A stretch of 64,000 nucleotides of DNA from Acinetobacter tandoii DSM 14970 = CIP 107469 (lineage in GTDB: Bacteria > Pseudomonadota > Gammaproteobacteria > Pseudomonadales > Moraxellaceae), in the NCBI RefSeq assembly GCF_000400735.1, contig NZ_KE007367.1, forward strand, positions 518,912-582,911, given 5' to 3'. The position numbers and the translations under genes are program-made. Positions 42,647 through 52,542 of the stretch are shown here, piece by piece; the stretch's first letter is position 1, and each line of letters starts with the position of its first letter. Below the pieces are notes generated by a model. That model searched no databases, was not told where the DNA came from, and saw nothing but the letters and a program-made list of their open reading frames with translations.

Positions 42647-45600
42647 ATGTCTGGAAAAAATTTAACGTTTAAGTTGGTGATGGATGCAGACACCAAGGAT
42701 TATGTATCAAATACCAAGCAAGCCCAAGATGTAACCATTAAAGTCTTCGATACCATTAAAAGCGAAGCTCAAAAGGTAAAAGTCACTGAGCTTGTGCAGG
42801 GTCTGCATGAGGCAACCAAAGAGATTACAGATTTAGGTGATAAGAGCACCATTAGTGGTACGAAGATCCGTGAAATGTCGATGCAAAGTCAGCAAATGGT
42901 TGCATCACTCAATAATGAATTGGTTGAGGCTCAAGCTGAATTAGTTCGCTTATCGCAATCAAAAGCATCTCCGACGGATATCAGTAATGCCATTAATCGA
43001 GTAGCAGATCTTAAAAGCTCTATTCAAGATGTTCAGGCCGCATTTGGTTCATACCAGTCTGTCGCAACCAATGCTATGACAGGTTTAGACAAAGCAACCA
43101 GTGAAGTAATTGCTGAATTACAGAGATTCACCACTGTAGATTTAACAGAAATAACGACAGAGGTTCAGAATGTTACACGTGCTATTGAAAGCATGGGTGA
43201 TGGGGCTGTTATATCAACCAAGGAAGTAGAGCGAATCTCTACGGTTGGTGCGGCTGCGATTGATTCTTTAGAGCGTGAGTTATTATCTGCACGCAATGCA
43301 TGGCAGGCGCTAATTGATGCTGGTGATAACGTTACTCTTGAGGAGTTAAATGCTGCAAAAGAGCGTGTAACTAGCTTAGAGCGTGCACTAAACTTAGCTG
43401 ATAATTCAATGAGTGATTTCAGGGCTGCAACTCAGCAAGCAGTCCCTATTATTGATAGCTTAGATCATGCTTTAGAAGGGACAAATCAAGAGCTTGCTGA
43501 GACAGGAACAACTTCCGAAGCTGTAGCTCACAACATTGAAGGCCTTAAGACTGGATTTACAGCGCTAACTGGTGCTTTAGCTGCATTAGGAATCGGAGTT
43601 ACCGCGCAAGAAATGGCGCAAACAACCGATAACTATAAAAACCTGATAGCGACATTAAAAATTGCAGTAGGAGAGTATGGGAATCTAGAGCAGGCTCTAG
43701 ATGATGTCATTGCAGTCGCAATTCGAACAAACTCAAATCTTGAAGCAACAGCTAATCTTTATGCCAAATTATTAAAAGCTGGTAAGGAGTTCGAATTAAC
43801 CCAGAAAGATGCACTTCAACTTACCGAAGTCATCAATATGGCGATCCAAGTCAGCGGCACTTCGGCTGAATCGGCGGAGGCTGCACTTTTTCAACTGAAT
43901 CAGGCTATAGGATCTGGGGTTCTCAGAGGGGAGGAATACGCCTCTGTACTCGAACAAGCACCTCGACTCGCAGAGGCAATGGCGGATGGTTTAGGTGTAA
44001 CGATTGGTAAGCTGAAAGAGTTTGCTGATAATGGAAAGTTGACAACTGATGTAGTGACTAAGGCATTACTTAGTCAAACAAGGACCATTAGCGCGGAGTT
44101 TGAGAAGTTCCCATTAACGATTGGTAAATCAACTGAGAATTTAAAAACTTCATGGATGGTTTATCTTGGTGAACTTGATCGCACACATGGCATCAGTCAA
44201 CGTGTAGCAGAGGCGATTAAATATATCGCTGAGAATCTCGACCAACTGGTTTCAACACTTACCTTTGCAGCTCAAGCATTCATTGCTTACAAAGCTCTAG
44301 GCATGGCTGCTGTATTCCTTGATAAAGCAAATAGTGTTCGTGCTGCAAGTTTAGCTGTTCAGCAAGAAACCGTTGCAGTCGTTGCCAACACTCAAGCACA
44401 GTTAGCTAATGCAAATGCGGCCAGAGCAAATGCTGTAGCGCATACAGGTATCAAAGCATCAGTTGAAACAGCACTTCCGACATTCTCTCGAATGTCATCT
44501 GGTTTAACTGGTGTGATTTCACGATTTGGCGCTTATGGTGCCGCTACAGCAGCCGTGATTGTTACTGGATCAATGGTAAAAGATCTATTTGTTGATACTG
44601 GTGAGGCAATAGGTGAATTAGTTGCTAAAGGATGGTTATTAATAAATGGTAATAAAACTTTAGAGCAATCAGAAAAGGAACTAGCTGCTCAAGAAGAGCT
44701 ATCCAAGAAAAAGGTGGAAGAGGCTGCTGAGGCTCATAAGCGTAAAGCCGCCGCAACTGAACTTGCAAAAAATGCTGCACTCGGCTTAAACGAAGCATCG
44801 AAGCAGATGGTCGATGAATTCGATAAGCAGGTTAAGGCGGGTGAGAGTGTTGTTAATGTCTTAGAGAACATCGCCAAGAGTTTTAACTTTGATACGGCCA
44901 CTGGTATCAATAATGGCATTACAGCTCTTATTGCCTTGCAAACACAGGGTAAAGCTACTGGAGAGCAAATCCAAGCTGCTTTATCTGGCATTCTTAAAGA
45001 TGAGGATCTGGTTGCTTTTCAAGGTAAGTTGGCTGCTATCCCGGTTAACATTGAGAAGCAGATTGAAGCAACGAATGCCAAGGTTAAAGCCAAGCAACTT
45101 GAGCTGGATAACTGGAAGAAAGCTAATCAAGATATGGAGTATCAAGCTTGGTTAAAAAGTGTTGCAAAGTATCAAGACGATATAACCAAGTTGCAAGCCG
45201 AAGCAAGTTCTCTTCATGTTCAATATGCCAACTCTGTTAAATCTGCCGCCATGGTCCAAGGGGCAGTACTGGATGAGGCAATTCGCCGTACTGGGCTAAG
45301 TTACGAGGAGTTAAAGGGGGAGTCGACTGAGGCCTTTAACAAAGCTAATAACGATGTGCGTATCTTGGTTCAAAACTTGGGGGAGTTGGAAAGTGAAGGC
45401 GTTGATGTTAGTCGTGCTTTGGGCTCAAGTATCTCGAATGCCATTGATACTTCAACCAATCAGCAAGAGATTGAGGAATTAAAAAAACGCATTGAAAGCC
45501 TACGATCTAAATTAGGTGAAAAGGTTGCTGATGGTCTACTTAGACAAGCTGAACAGCAACTAATTGACTTAAAAAAGCGTACGGATGAAGCAACTGCGGG

Positions 45601-46534
45601 GGTTAATTCAGTTGCGGAAGCATTTTCTGTATTCGGAATGGAAACACCTGAGCAGTTAAAGGTGGTTGCAGCCAAATATAAGGAGGCATTTGAAACACTT
45701 AAAAGTAGCGGATCAGCAACGTTAAATCAGCAGCAAGAAGCATTTAAGCAATATGCTGAAAAAGCTATTGCAGCAAATAAAGGGGTTGCTGACAGTATGA
45801 TACTTTCACAAGCTAGAATGGTGGATATGAAAGTTGAAGTGGATTCAACAGGTAAGGCTTCTGTCACTGCAATGAATGACCTTACTTCGGCGAATGAGCG
45901 CGTCGGAGACTCTGCTCGATCAGCGATCAGTGGATACCGTGAACTCGGTGATGCTGTTAAACAGGAGGCCAAAAGCTCAATCGAAGCGTGGAATGAGATG
46001 ATGGATGCTCGATCCAAGGCCGAGAAGGAGAATAAGACGCAGCGTGTAGGTGCTGATTTCACGACTTACAACGTTATGGATATCCAATCTAAGCTTTCTG
46101 GTATGGGTTACGACGAAGCTGAAGCAGTCAAGATTGCCAAGAATATTTTGAATCAAGGTTTAGAGATTGATAAGAATAAGGCGAGGGATGCACGTGCACG
46201 CGGTGATGAATACACCGCTAAGGCATTTGAGAAGTTGTTAAACAATGGTCAAACCTCTGCATTCGGTACCCAAAAAGTGAATGAGTTACTGGCGCGATAT
46301 ATGTCAGGTCAAGGATCTGCAACAGCAGGTACCAAGAGTGCAGCTGTTAATGCTCTGGCACCCGAAGTGAATGTTGCGGTACCGACAACCAACGTAGAGC
46401 AATCTAAGGAGAGAGTCGTACAGAACAATATCACCATTAATGGCAAAACCATAAGTGTGCCTGTCACTGAAAGCAGCCAAGGAAGTTTTGATGAATTTTT
46501 GAGTGAGCTTGAACAACTTAAACGAGCGATGTGA
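42647..46534 (+). CDS. Tape-measure protein
   Basis: 1295 residues, the length ruler of the siphophage tail. Long coiled-coil stretches at 20-250 and 680-900, a tape-measure core at about 330-520 (ATLKIAVGEYGNLEQALDDV, GEEYASVLEQAPRLAEAMAD, VTKALLSQTRTISAEF) and hydrophobic segments near 540 and 640 (the latter GAYGAATAAVIVTGSMV). The C-terminal VVQNNITINGKTI motif is common in these proteins. At a usual ratio of about 1.5 angstrom per residue the tail would be near 190 nm. Confidence 0.95.
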   Translation: MSGKNLTFKLVMDADTKDYVSNTKQAQDVTIKVFDTIKSEAQKVKVTELVQGLHEATKEITDLGDKSTISGTKIREMSMQSQQMVASLNNELVEAQAELVRLSQSKASPTDISNAINRVADLKSSIQDVQAAFGSYQSVATNAMTGLDKATSEVIAELQRFTTVDLTEITTEVQNVTRAIESMGDGAVISTKEVERISTVGAAAIDSLERELLSARNAWQALIDAGDNVTLEELNAAKERVTSLERALNLADNSMSDFRAATQQAVPIIDSLDHALEGTNQELAETGTTSEAVAHNIEGLKTGFTALTGALAALGIGVTAQEMAQTTDNYKNLIATLKIAVGEYGNLEQALDDVIAVAIRTNSNLEATANLYAKLLKAGKEFELTQKDALQLTEVINMAIQVSGTSAESAEAALFQLNQAIGSGVLRGEEYASVLEQAPRLAEAMADGLGVTIGKLKEFADNGKLTTDVVTKALLSQTRTISAEFEKFPLTIGKSTENLKTSWMVYLGELDRTHGISQRVAEAIKYIAENLDQLVSTLTFAAQAFIAYKALGMAAVFLDKANSVRAASLAVQQETVAVVANTQAQLANANAARANAVAHTGIKASVETALPTFSRMSSGLTGVISRFGAYGAATAAVIVTGSMVKDLFVDTGEAIGELVAKGWLLINGNKTLEQSEKELAAQEELSKKKVEEAAEAHKRKAAATELAKNAALGLNEASKQMVDEFDKQVKAGESVVNVLENIAKSFNFDTATGINNGITALIALQTQGKATGEQIQAALSGILKDEDLVAFQGKLAAIPVNIEKQIEATNAKVKAKQLELDNWKKANQDMEYQAWLKSVAKYQDDITKLQAEASSLHVQYANSVKSAAMVQGAVLDEAIRRTGLSYEELKGESTEAFNKANNDVRILVQNLGELESEGVDVSRALGSSISNAIDTSTNQQEIEELKKRIESLRSKLGEKVADGLLRQAEQQLIDLKKRTDEATAGVNSVAEAFSVFGMETPEQLKVVAAKYKEAFETLKSSGSATLNQQQEAFKQYAEKAIAANKGVADSMILSQARMVDMKVEVDSTGKASVTAMNDLTSANERVGDSARSAISGYRELGDAVKQEAKSSIEAWNEMMDARSKAEKENKTQRVGADFTTYNVMDIQSKLSGMGYDEAEAVKIAKNILNQGLEIDKNKARDARARGDEYTAKAFEKLLNNGQTSAFGTQKVNELLARYMSGQGSATAGTKSAAVNALAPEVNVAVPTTNVEQSKERVVQNNITINGKTISVPVTESSQGSFDEFLSELEQLKRAM

Positions 46535-46539
46535 ATGCA

Positions 46540-46956
46540 ATGAAACTAACACGTAAATCAACAAACGAAACCGTCACCTTGAGTGACGGTTTTTTATGGT
46601 CAGATGAATTTGATTGGAATGGCATTGAGCAAATCATTGAACCTGCTTTAGATGGCACTCCAATTATTCAAGAAGGGAAGTGGAAATCTGGTCGGCCAAT
46701 CTCTTTAACGGCTGACAAGAATATGGCTTGGTTAAAACGACATGTTGTGAGTCGCTTAAAAGAATGGTCTCTACTGCAAGATGAATTCTTTACTTTGAAA
46801 TTTGAGTATTTACATGATGCTCGAGAGTTTGATGTGAAGTTTCGGCATAAAGATACCGCGATAGAAGCCCAACCTGTTAAAGAGATTCCCTCTGTGTCAG
46901 AAGACGAGTATTACAACGTCACTTTAAGATTTGTGGAGTTAAGCGATGCCAATTGA
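46540..46956 (+). CDS. Tail-associated protein, downstream of the tape measure
   Basis: 138 residues from ATG 46540; a GTG at 46531 is also possible. Acidic, soluble (GFLWSDEFDWNGIEQIIEPA). Typical position for a distal tail component. A perfect terminator-like hairpin (46568-46595) lies 10 codons after the start. Confidence 0.65.
   Translation: MKLTRKSTNETVTLSDGFLWSDEFDWNGIEQIIEPALDGTPIIQEGKWKSGRPISLTADKNMAWLKRHVVSRLKEWSLLQDEFFTLKFEYLHDAREFDVKFRHKDTAIEAQPVKEIPSVSEDEYYNVTLRFVELSDAN
46568..46595 (+). terminator. Terminator-like hairpin inside a tail gene
   Basis: AAACCGTCAC-CTTGA-GTGACGGTTT followed by TTT: a 10-bp perfect stem within coding sequence (encodes ETVTLSDGF). Confidence 0.6.
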
Positions 46957-48913
46957 AACCAATAATCTCGTCATCTATAAGTCGCAGCGTTTGACTGACA
47001 CAGAAGATGGTGGAGGAAAATACTCTGGTCAGATTGTGGTGGATGGGGAGAGCAATAACCTATTCCCCGATATCTCCGAACTTGACCGTACCATGGGCGA
47101 TGTATCGATGCGTAAGATCTTTCCTGGTCTGACCAATGAAGATACGGATCCACTGATGGGTGCTACAGCATTCATTTCCGAAAACCCAGCAGATCCGAAT
47201 GTATCGGCTTTGCTGTTCAGCACAGAATCGTGGACAGATGAACGAGTAGCTGCTCAAAACCGTGTAGAAAATTATTTAGCCAAAGGTGCACAGGCGGTTG
47301 GATCGTTACTTGATGAAGCCTACATTGGCATGAAGTCAATTCAAGTGGTCATGGATAAGTCTGAAACTGAAAACAACATTGGTGACTCGATCGTATTGGT
47401 TGTGAATGAAGGTACAGCAAATGAAGTCACTCAGTTTCTACGCCTAACTGCAGTTGAAACGCGCATTGGCACGGTCCGAGTGAATAACAGCAATGTTGAG
47501 TTCAAGATCGCAACTTATTCATTTAATGATCCACTCAGCCGAGATTTCATTGGTGTGTCCGCGACACAGTGGTACAACAATACCAAGCCAGCAACCATCA
47601 TTCGGGACACGATTGTGGCTGATAGTGGTCGTTACTATGCCAGTGTGAATCTGGTTGAAGATGTCAATGTGGGCAGCTTTACCGTCAATGCTGAAAGTAT
47701 CTATGCTCAGCTCATCCCATCTTCCCAAGTTGAAACCCCATTAATGGACCTGAATGCAGTCAGTGAAAATACCGCCCTGGTTGCAGGCAGTGATGGAACG
47801 ATTACAGTTCAATTCACAACAAACGTGAATACAGCACAAAGTCTGTTTCTTGGCTCTAGCGTTATGCCAGGTAGCATGTCGTTTAGCTTGTTCAGTCAAT
47901 CAATCACGGACAATGGCGGTACGCTTCGCACGGCAACGGGTACCCAAGTGGGAAGTATTGATTATCAAACGGGTCAGATTGTGTGGACCAATGCCATCGG
48001 TACAGGTAATCAGGTATTGAATATTACCTTTACACCTGCTACAGCACCAAACCAACCTTTTGAGTCCTATGCTTTGCCCGTGACTCAGAATAACCAAGGA
48101 ACCAACTGGACAGGAGTACTACTTCCGATTCCTGCACCTGGCGCACTTTCGATTTCTTATATGGCGCAAGGTAAGTTCTACGTGTTGAAAGACAATGGCA
48201 CAGGGCGTTTGGTTGGGGCAAACAGTGCAGTCGGTAGCGGTACAGTCAACTATCAGACAGGCTCATGGCTCTTAACCACAGGTGCTTTACCAGATGTGGG
48301 GACACCGATTCTATTGCAATGGGGTTCGCCGATTACCACTTTTGCTCGATCAAATCTTGCTGTATTACCTGCAGCGATTGAATTTGATTTAGGGCAAGAA
48401 GGAGTTAAGTCTGGCAGTGTCACTGCCACATGGTTACTCGATGGGGTGACTAAAACTGCAACCAGCAATGCGCAAGGGCAATTCACAGGGGATGCGATCG
48501 GAAGCATCAACTATGCCGCAGGTACTGGAAAGTTGATACCGAATAAGCTTCCGCAGAAAGGCACCGTATTTAACTTCGTGTTTGATTATGGTGAACCTGA
48601 GTCGCAAGTGGTTACTGATGTTGTTCCTGATGCGAATAACAAGCTGATTTTTAGCATAGGCACAGGTGCAGCCATTCAACCTAACAGTGTTGAACTCGAT
48701 ATTCCATTAACCAATCAGCTTTTGCAGGCGGGTGGTTCGGTCTTAGTAACAGATGTACCAGTAAGTGGAACCTTGGGGAATTTGGTCGATCGATTGGGCA
48801 ATGTCATGGGTACGATCAACTACAGCACAGGTGCTGTGGAGATCACGCCACATTCAACCTACACACGCTACACGCAAAATTTCAAATCTCAATCTTACTA
48901 TTTAGCGGGGTAA
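46946..48913 (+). CDS. Tail protein with repeated GxINYxTG modules
   Basis: 655 residues. At least four copies of a beta-repeat: GSIDYQTGQIVW, GTVNYQTGSWLL, GSINYAAGTGKL and GTINYSTGAVEI, each in a block of about 90 residues. The N-terminal 200 residues have no match. This resembles a tail hub or spike protein with stacked Ig-like or similar domains. The next gene has the same repeat. Confidence 0.75.
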   Translation: MPIETNNLVIYKSQRLTDTEDGGGKYSGQIVVDGESNNLFPDISELDRTMGDVSMRKIFPGLTNEDTDPLMGATAFISENPADPNVSALLFSTESWTDERVAAQNRVENYLAKGAQAVGSLLDEAYIGMKSIQVVMDKSETENNIGDSIVLVVNEGTANEVTQFLRLTAVETRIGTVRVNNSNVEFKIATYSFNDPLSRDFIGVSATQWYNNTKPATIIRDTIVADSGRYYASVNLVEDVNVGSFTVNAESIYAQLIPSSQVETPLMDLNAVSENTALVAGSDGTITVQFTTNVNTAQSLFLGSSVMPGSMSFSLFSQSITDNGGTLRTATGTQVGSIDYQTGQIVWTNAIGTGNQVLNITFTPATAPNQPFESYALPVTQNNQGTNWTGVLLPIPAPGALSISYMAQGKFYVLKDNGTGRLVGANSAVGSGTVNYQTGSWLLTTGALPDVGTPILLQWGSPITTFARSNLAVLPAAIEFDLGQEGVKSGSVTATWLLDGVTKTATSNAQGQFTGDAIGSINYAAGTGKLIPNKLPQKGTVFNFVFDYGEPESQVVTDVVPDANNKLIFSIGTGAAIQPNSVELDIPLTNQLLQAGGSVLVTDVPVSGTLGNLVDRLGNVMGTINYSTGAVEITPHSTYTRYTQNFKSQSYYLAG

Positions 48914-48916
48914 AAG

Positions 48917-50533
48917 ATGGGCTTCTATTTACCACAGACTGACAAAGTTATTGCGACACAAGAAACCTATAAAGCCTATGGCACGACTGATATCACTGTG
49001 CGTTACCGAGATACTGCAAGTGCAACTGCAGGCTCTAAACAAGTGACCGCATCAAACCTTAAGTTTGATCTGACCAATGACTTTGATGAACAGATTCTTA
49101 CTGGTTCAGTACGCTTTAAAGCGGGTGCAGACACCTTTATTGACCGCAGTGGTTTAATTTATCGTAATGTAGATCCGACCACAGGCAGTGCAACACAGAG
49201 TGGATCTATTCAATATGGTACAGGTGTTGTCACTATTGATAGCTGGACACCAGGAGCGGATAACACGCTCACACTCCAATCGCTCACGACTACAACTGAT
49301 CTTTTGCCCATTCATCATGTCAGTTTTAGAACACCAACGATTCCGATTCGTCCTGGCTCTTTGACCGTTGTGGTTGGGGCAATTAGCGGAGGGCAGTTAA
49401 CCCTGACTGCGAATGAAGCTGGTCTGATTAAGACGACACAAGCGCATGGCTCGATTAACTATGAAACTGGTTTTGTAGATCTTTATTTTTATACCAAAAC
49501 CAAGATTACCGAAGCCAATCGCGCGGAAATCGAAGCTGAAGAATGGTATTTGCCTGAACTGGAGTTTATCGAAGGTACAGATCATTATATCAATGTGCCA
49601 TTCTGGATTGCTGCGGATAGCGTGCGTTTCAATGCAGTGGCATATACATATATTCCATTGGATGCTGATATTTTAGGACTCTCTGCAACTCGATTGCCGC
49701 CAGATGGACGAGTACCGATTTTCCGTATTGGTGATCTCGGCATTATCAGCGCAACAAAGTTACAGGAACTACCTAGTCATGTCGCAGGGCAAACTTACAA
49801 CTTGAATGATCAGCGTATTTCATGGTGTGAGCTTGAAGATAGTGCTGGAACTAAGGTTCCTTATGACATGTATGTGGTGGACTATGACTATGGCAAATTT
49901 ACCTTGAATGGTGATTTCGCATTAGGAGCATTGGTAGTACCACTCAAAGCTAAATATCGCTATCAGGATATGGGCTTGATTAATGATGTGCAGATTAATG
50001 GCCAAGTGACATTTACCAAGCCCTTGACGCACAACTATCAAGCAGAGAATACAGTGGTTGGATCTGCTTTAGTCATCAATGATATGCAGTCGCGCTATAC
50101 CAGTAAATTTGTCCAGTCTATGTGGAATAACACATGGACCGATACAGCCTCAGGCGCAAGTCTTTCAGCCAATTACAATGATGCGCTTTATCCGATTCAA
50201 GTCACCAATAAAGGTGCGATTCAGGAACGTTGGGCGATTGTGTTTACCGACACCACTAACTTCAGAATTATTGGTGAGGATGCGGGTCAAATTGGAACGG
50301 GTTCAATTAATGTAGATTGCTCTCCGATCAACCCAGTTACTGGTTCTCCTTATTTCACCATCAAGAAAGAAGGTTGGGGAACGGGGTGGGCATCAGGCAA
50401 TGTACTTCGCTTCAATACCAAAGCTGCCACATTCCCAGTCTGGTGCATCCGAACAGTGAAGCAGTCAGAGCCAACAACCATCTCGGATCAATTTCAGATC
50501 ATGTTCCGAGGCGATATTAATCGCAATATATAA
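48917..50533 (+). CDS. Tail protein with GxINYxTG modules
   Basis: 538 residues. Copies GSIQYGTGVVTI near 98 and GSINYETGFVDL near 176 link it to the protein encoded 4 bp upstream. Beta-rich throughout with DYDYGKFTLNGDF and RYRYQDMG. Probably part of the same tail-tip complex. A terminator follows. Confidence 0.72.
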   Translation: MGFYLPQTDKVIATQETYKAYGTTDITVRYRDTASATAGSKQVTASNLKFDLTNDFDEQILTGSVRFKAGADTFIDRSGLIYRNVDPTTGSATQSGSIQYGTGVVTIDSWTPGADNTLTLQSLTTTTDLLPIHHVSFRTPTIPIRPGSLTVVVGAISGGQLTLTANEAGLIKTTQAHGSINYETGFVDLYFYTKTKITEANRAEIEAEEWYLPELEFIEGTDHYINVPFWIAADSVRFNAVAYTYIPLDADILGLSATRLPPDGRVPIFRIGDLGIISATKLQELPSHVAGQTYNLNDQRISWCELEDSAGTKVPYDMYVVDYDYGKFTLNGDFALGALVVPLKAKYRYQDMGLINDVQINGQVTFTKPLTHNYQAENTVVGSALVINDMQSRYTSKFVQSMWNNTWTDTASGASLSANYNDALYPIQVTNKGAIQERWAIVFTDTTNFRIIGEDAGQIGTGSINVDCSPINPVTGSPYFTIKKEGWGTGWASGNVLRFNTKAATFPVWCIRTVKQSEPTTISDQFQIMFRGDINRNI

Positions 50534-50551
50534 AGTGAATTAAACGAATAT

Positions 50552-50575
50552 GACCGCTTTAAGCGGTCTTTTTTT
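50552..50575 (+). terminator. Terminator between tail genes
   Basis: GACCGCTT-T-AAGCGGTC (tight stem with 1-nt centre) and T7, 15 bp before the next start. Confidence 0.82.
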
Positions 50576-50589
50576 ATGAGTAATAGAAA

Positions 50590-51840
50590 ATGGTCGCAAG
50601 TACAGATCTTAAGTTCTATGTGCATACTAATAACAATGCACCACAGTTGATCAATAATTTTGGCTGCATGATCGATGTGCTCGATGCGTGTTTAGTCAAT
50701 GGGTTTGGCGCTCAGACGATAGCCACACTAACAGCCAGTGGAACGACAGTGACTGCAACATTTGGTGCAGCGCATAATTTTATGCAGTATCAAGTGATTA
50801 AAATTGCTGGAGCAAATCAAACGGAGTTTAATGGTGAACATCGAATTCTCACTGTGCCGAATGCGAATACCATTACATTCCAACTTGTCTCTGTACCTAG
50901 CGTAAATACACCAACGGGTGCTATGACGTGTTCACTACCGCCTCTGGGTTGGTCAAAGCCGTTTAGTGCTGCTGGAAAAGCTGCGTATCGCTCTAATAAC
51001 ACATTGCTGCCGAGCAGACCATATTTACGTGTCGTGGATGCTCTTGATCCTGCATATACATCAACATTCGCTAAATATGCAAAAGTGGGCATTGTTGAAG
51101 ATATGACGGATATCGATGCGATGCTTGGAGTTCAAGCACCATATGACACTACAGCACCAACTAAGAACTGGGTTGGTACAGGATCTGGTACTTCAGCTGT
51201 GAATGGTTGGGCTAAATGGTACTATGCAGCATCAACTCATAATTACGACTACAGTTCTGATGATGCTACTGCTATAAGTGGAAACAGACAGTGGATTTTG
51301 ATTGGGAATAGAGACTATTTTTATATACTACCAAGCTCAATTCCATCGAATAATGCTGCATTAATTTATGGGTTTGGCGCTTTTGATACGCTGTTAAATG
51401 TTGATAGTGCTAACACATTTTTATCTGCAACTTGGCTATATCAGACAGCTGGTACGGCTTATTATAGATCGCAAGGTTCAGCAGGATCTAGCAATGTAGG
51501 AAGTATCAAGCTAATTTTGCAAAGATCATATAACCAGTCTGCAAACTACAGTTCTGCATCCACTGTATCGTTAGGGGTAATGCCAGATAATGCTGGAACA
51601 GGCATTCAAAATTATATAGCTGATAAAAGCGTAGCTAATGTTATTCCATTCTCACCTGTATTTTTGCGTGAAACAGTTATTAGAGGACAACTGCCAAATT
51701 TATTTTGGCTTTTTCAAAATCTTCCATACTCGCATTATTCAATATTTGAGAAATCGAATGAGTTATTTATTGCTGTGAATATTGCATCATTATCATCATC
51801 CCAATCTGGTCAAGCAGTTTTTAAAATTGGAGATATGTAG
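50590..51840 (+). CDS. Tail or adhesion-associated protein (416 aa)
   Basis: 416 residues, beta-rich, Ser/Thr/Asn/Tyr-rich (WAKWYYAASTHNYDYSSDDA). Position in the tail-tip block suggests a host-recognition or tip component, but no motif proves this. The TAG stop overlaps the next GTG start by one base. Confidence 0.6.
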   Translation: MVASTDLKFYVHTNNNAPQLINNFGCMIDVLDACLVNGFGAQTIATLTASGTTVTATFGAAHNFMQYQVIKIAGANQTEFNGEHRILTVPNANTITFQLVSVPSVNTPTGAMTCSLPPLGWSKPFSAAGKAAYRSNNTLLPSRPYLRVVDALDPAYTSTFAKYAKVGIVEDMTDIDAMLGVQAPYDTTAPTKNWVGTGSGTSAVNGWAKWYYAASTHNYDYSSDDATAISGNRQWILIGNRDYFYILPSSIPSNNAALIYGFGAFDTLLNVDSANTFLSATWLYQTAGTAYYRSQGSAGSSNVGSIKLILQRSYNQSANYSSASTVSLGVMPDNAGTGIQNYIADKSVANVIPFSPVFLRETVIRGQLPNLFWLFQNLPYSHYSIFEKSNELFIAVNIASLSSSQSGQAVFKIGDM

Positions 51841-52130
51841 TGCGATTAAATCTAAATGTCATCTCCATTCATAATTCTGACAATGATTCTGTTTTAACCA
51901 AAAATAAAGGTCTTACAATTAAAGGTGTGATAAAAGAGAGAGGTATGTCAATTCCATGCAGGCTTCGTTTATTTGAAAAAACTTCAGGGCGTATGGTTGC
52001 AGAAGTGGCCACTGATCAGAACGGATTTTACGAGTTTGATCATCTGGCGGAGACGAAGTTTTTCATCGTTGCTCATCATCCTACTTCTGAATTCAATGCA
52101 GTGATTCAAGATAATGTGGTGCCAAAATGA
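51840..52130 (+). CDS. Small Ig-like/transthyretin-like phage protein
   Basis: 96 residues, GTG start in TAGTG overlap. The pattern GVIKERGMSIPCRLRLFEKT followed by TDQNGFYEFDHLAETKFFIV resembles carboxypeptidase-regulatory (transthyretin-like) beta domains found in tail tip proteins. Overlaps the next gene by 4 bp. Confidence 0.65.
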   Translation: MRLNLNVISIHNSDNDSVLTKNKGLTIKGVIKERGMSIPCRLRLFEKTSGRMVAEVATDQNGFYEFDHLAETKFFIVAHHPTSEFNAVIQDNVVPK

Positions 52131-52528
52131 CAGTACAAATATCAAAAAAAGCAGGAATTTTAGCCCTGCAAGCACATGCTGATTTTTTGGATACAGGTAG
52201 TGGTTCCGCATATTTCGTGTATTACAGTGACACTAAACCTGAGAGCACTGGAATTGCAGCAAATCCTGCAAATGCATTATGTACATTGTCATTACCCGAG
52301 CCTTGCATTAAACAAGTATTGGTAGATGGGATTGAGCTCTATCCAACTGACACAGCTCTGGCAGCTAAAGCGGGAACTGCTATCTGGGCTCGTTTATACA
52401 ATGGAGATGATGAACCTTATGCAGATTTCACAATTGGTATGTCAGGCACAGATATTGTTTTAAATAGCGCTGATATAGCACTGGGTTCTCATCAAAAGCT
52501 CGACAGCATCATTCTAAAACCCTACTGA
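52127..52528 (+). CDS. Hypothetical tail protein (133 aa)
   Basis: 133 residues, mixed beta with AHADFLDTGSGSAYFVYYSD and a DTALAAKAGTAIWARLYNGD segment. Lies in a run of overlapping tail genes. No named family. Confidence 0.6.
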   Translation: MTVQISKKAGILALQAHADFLDTGSGSAYFVYYSDTKPESTGIAANPANALCTLSLPEPCIKQVLVDGIELYPTDTALAAKAGTAIWARLYNGDDEPYADFTIGMSGTDIVLNSADIALGSHQKLDSIILKPY

Positions 52529-52542
52529 TTTAGGGGTGGTCA

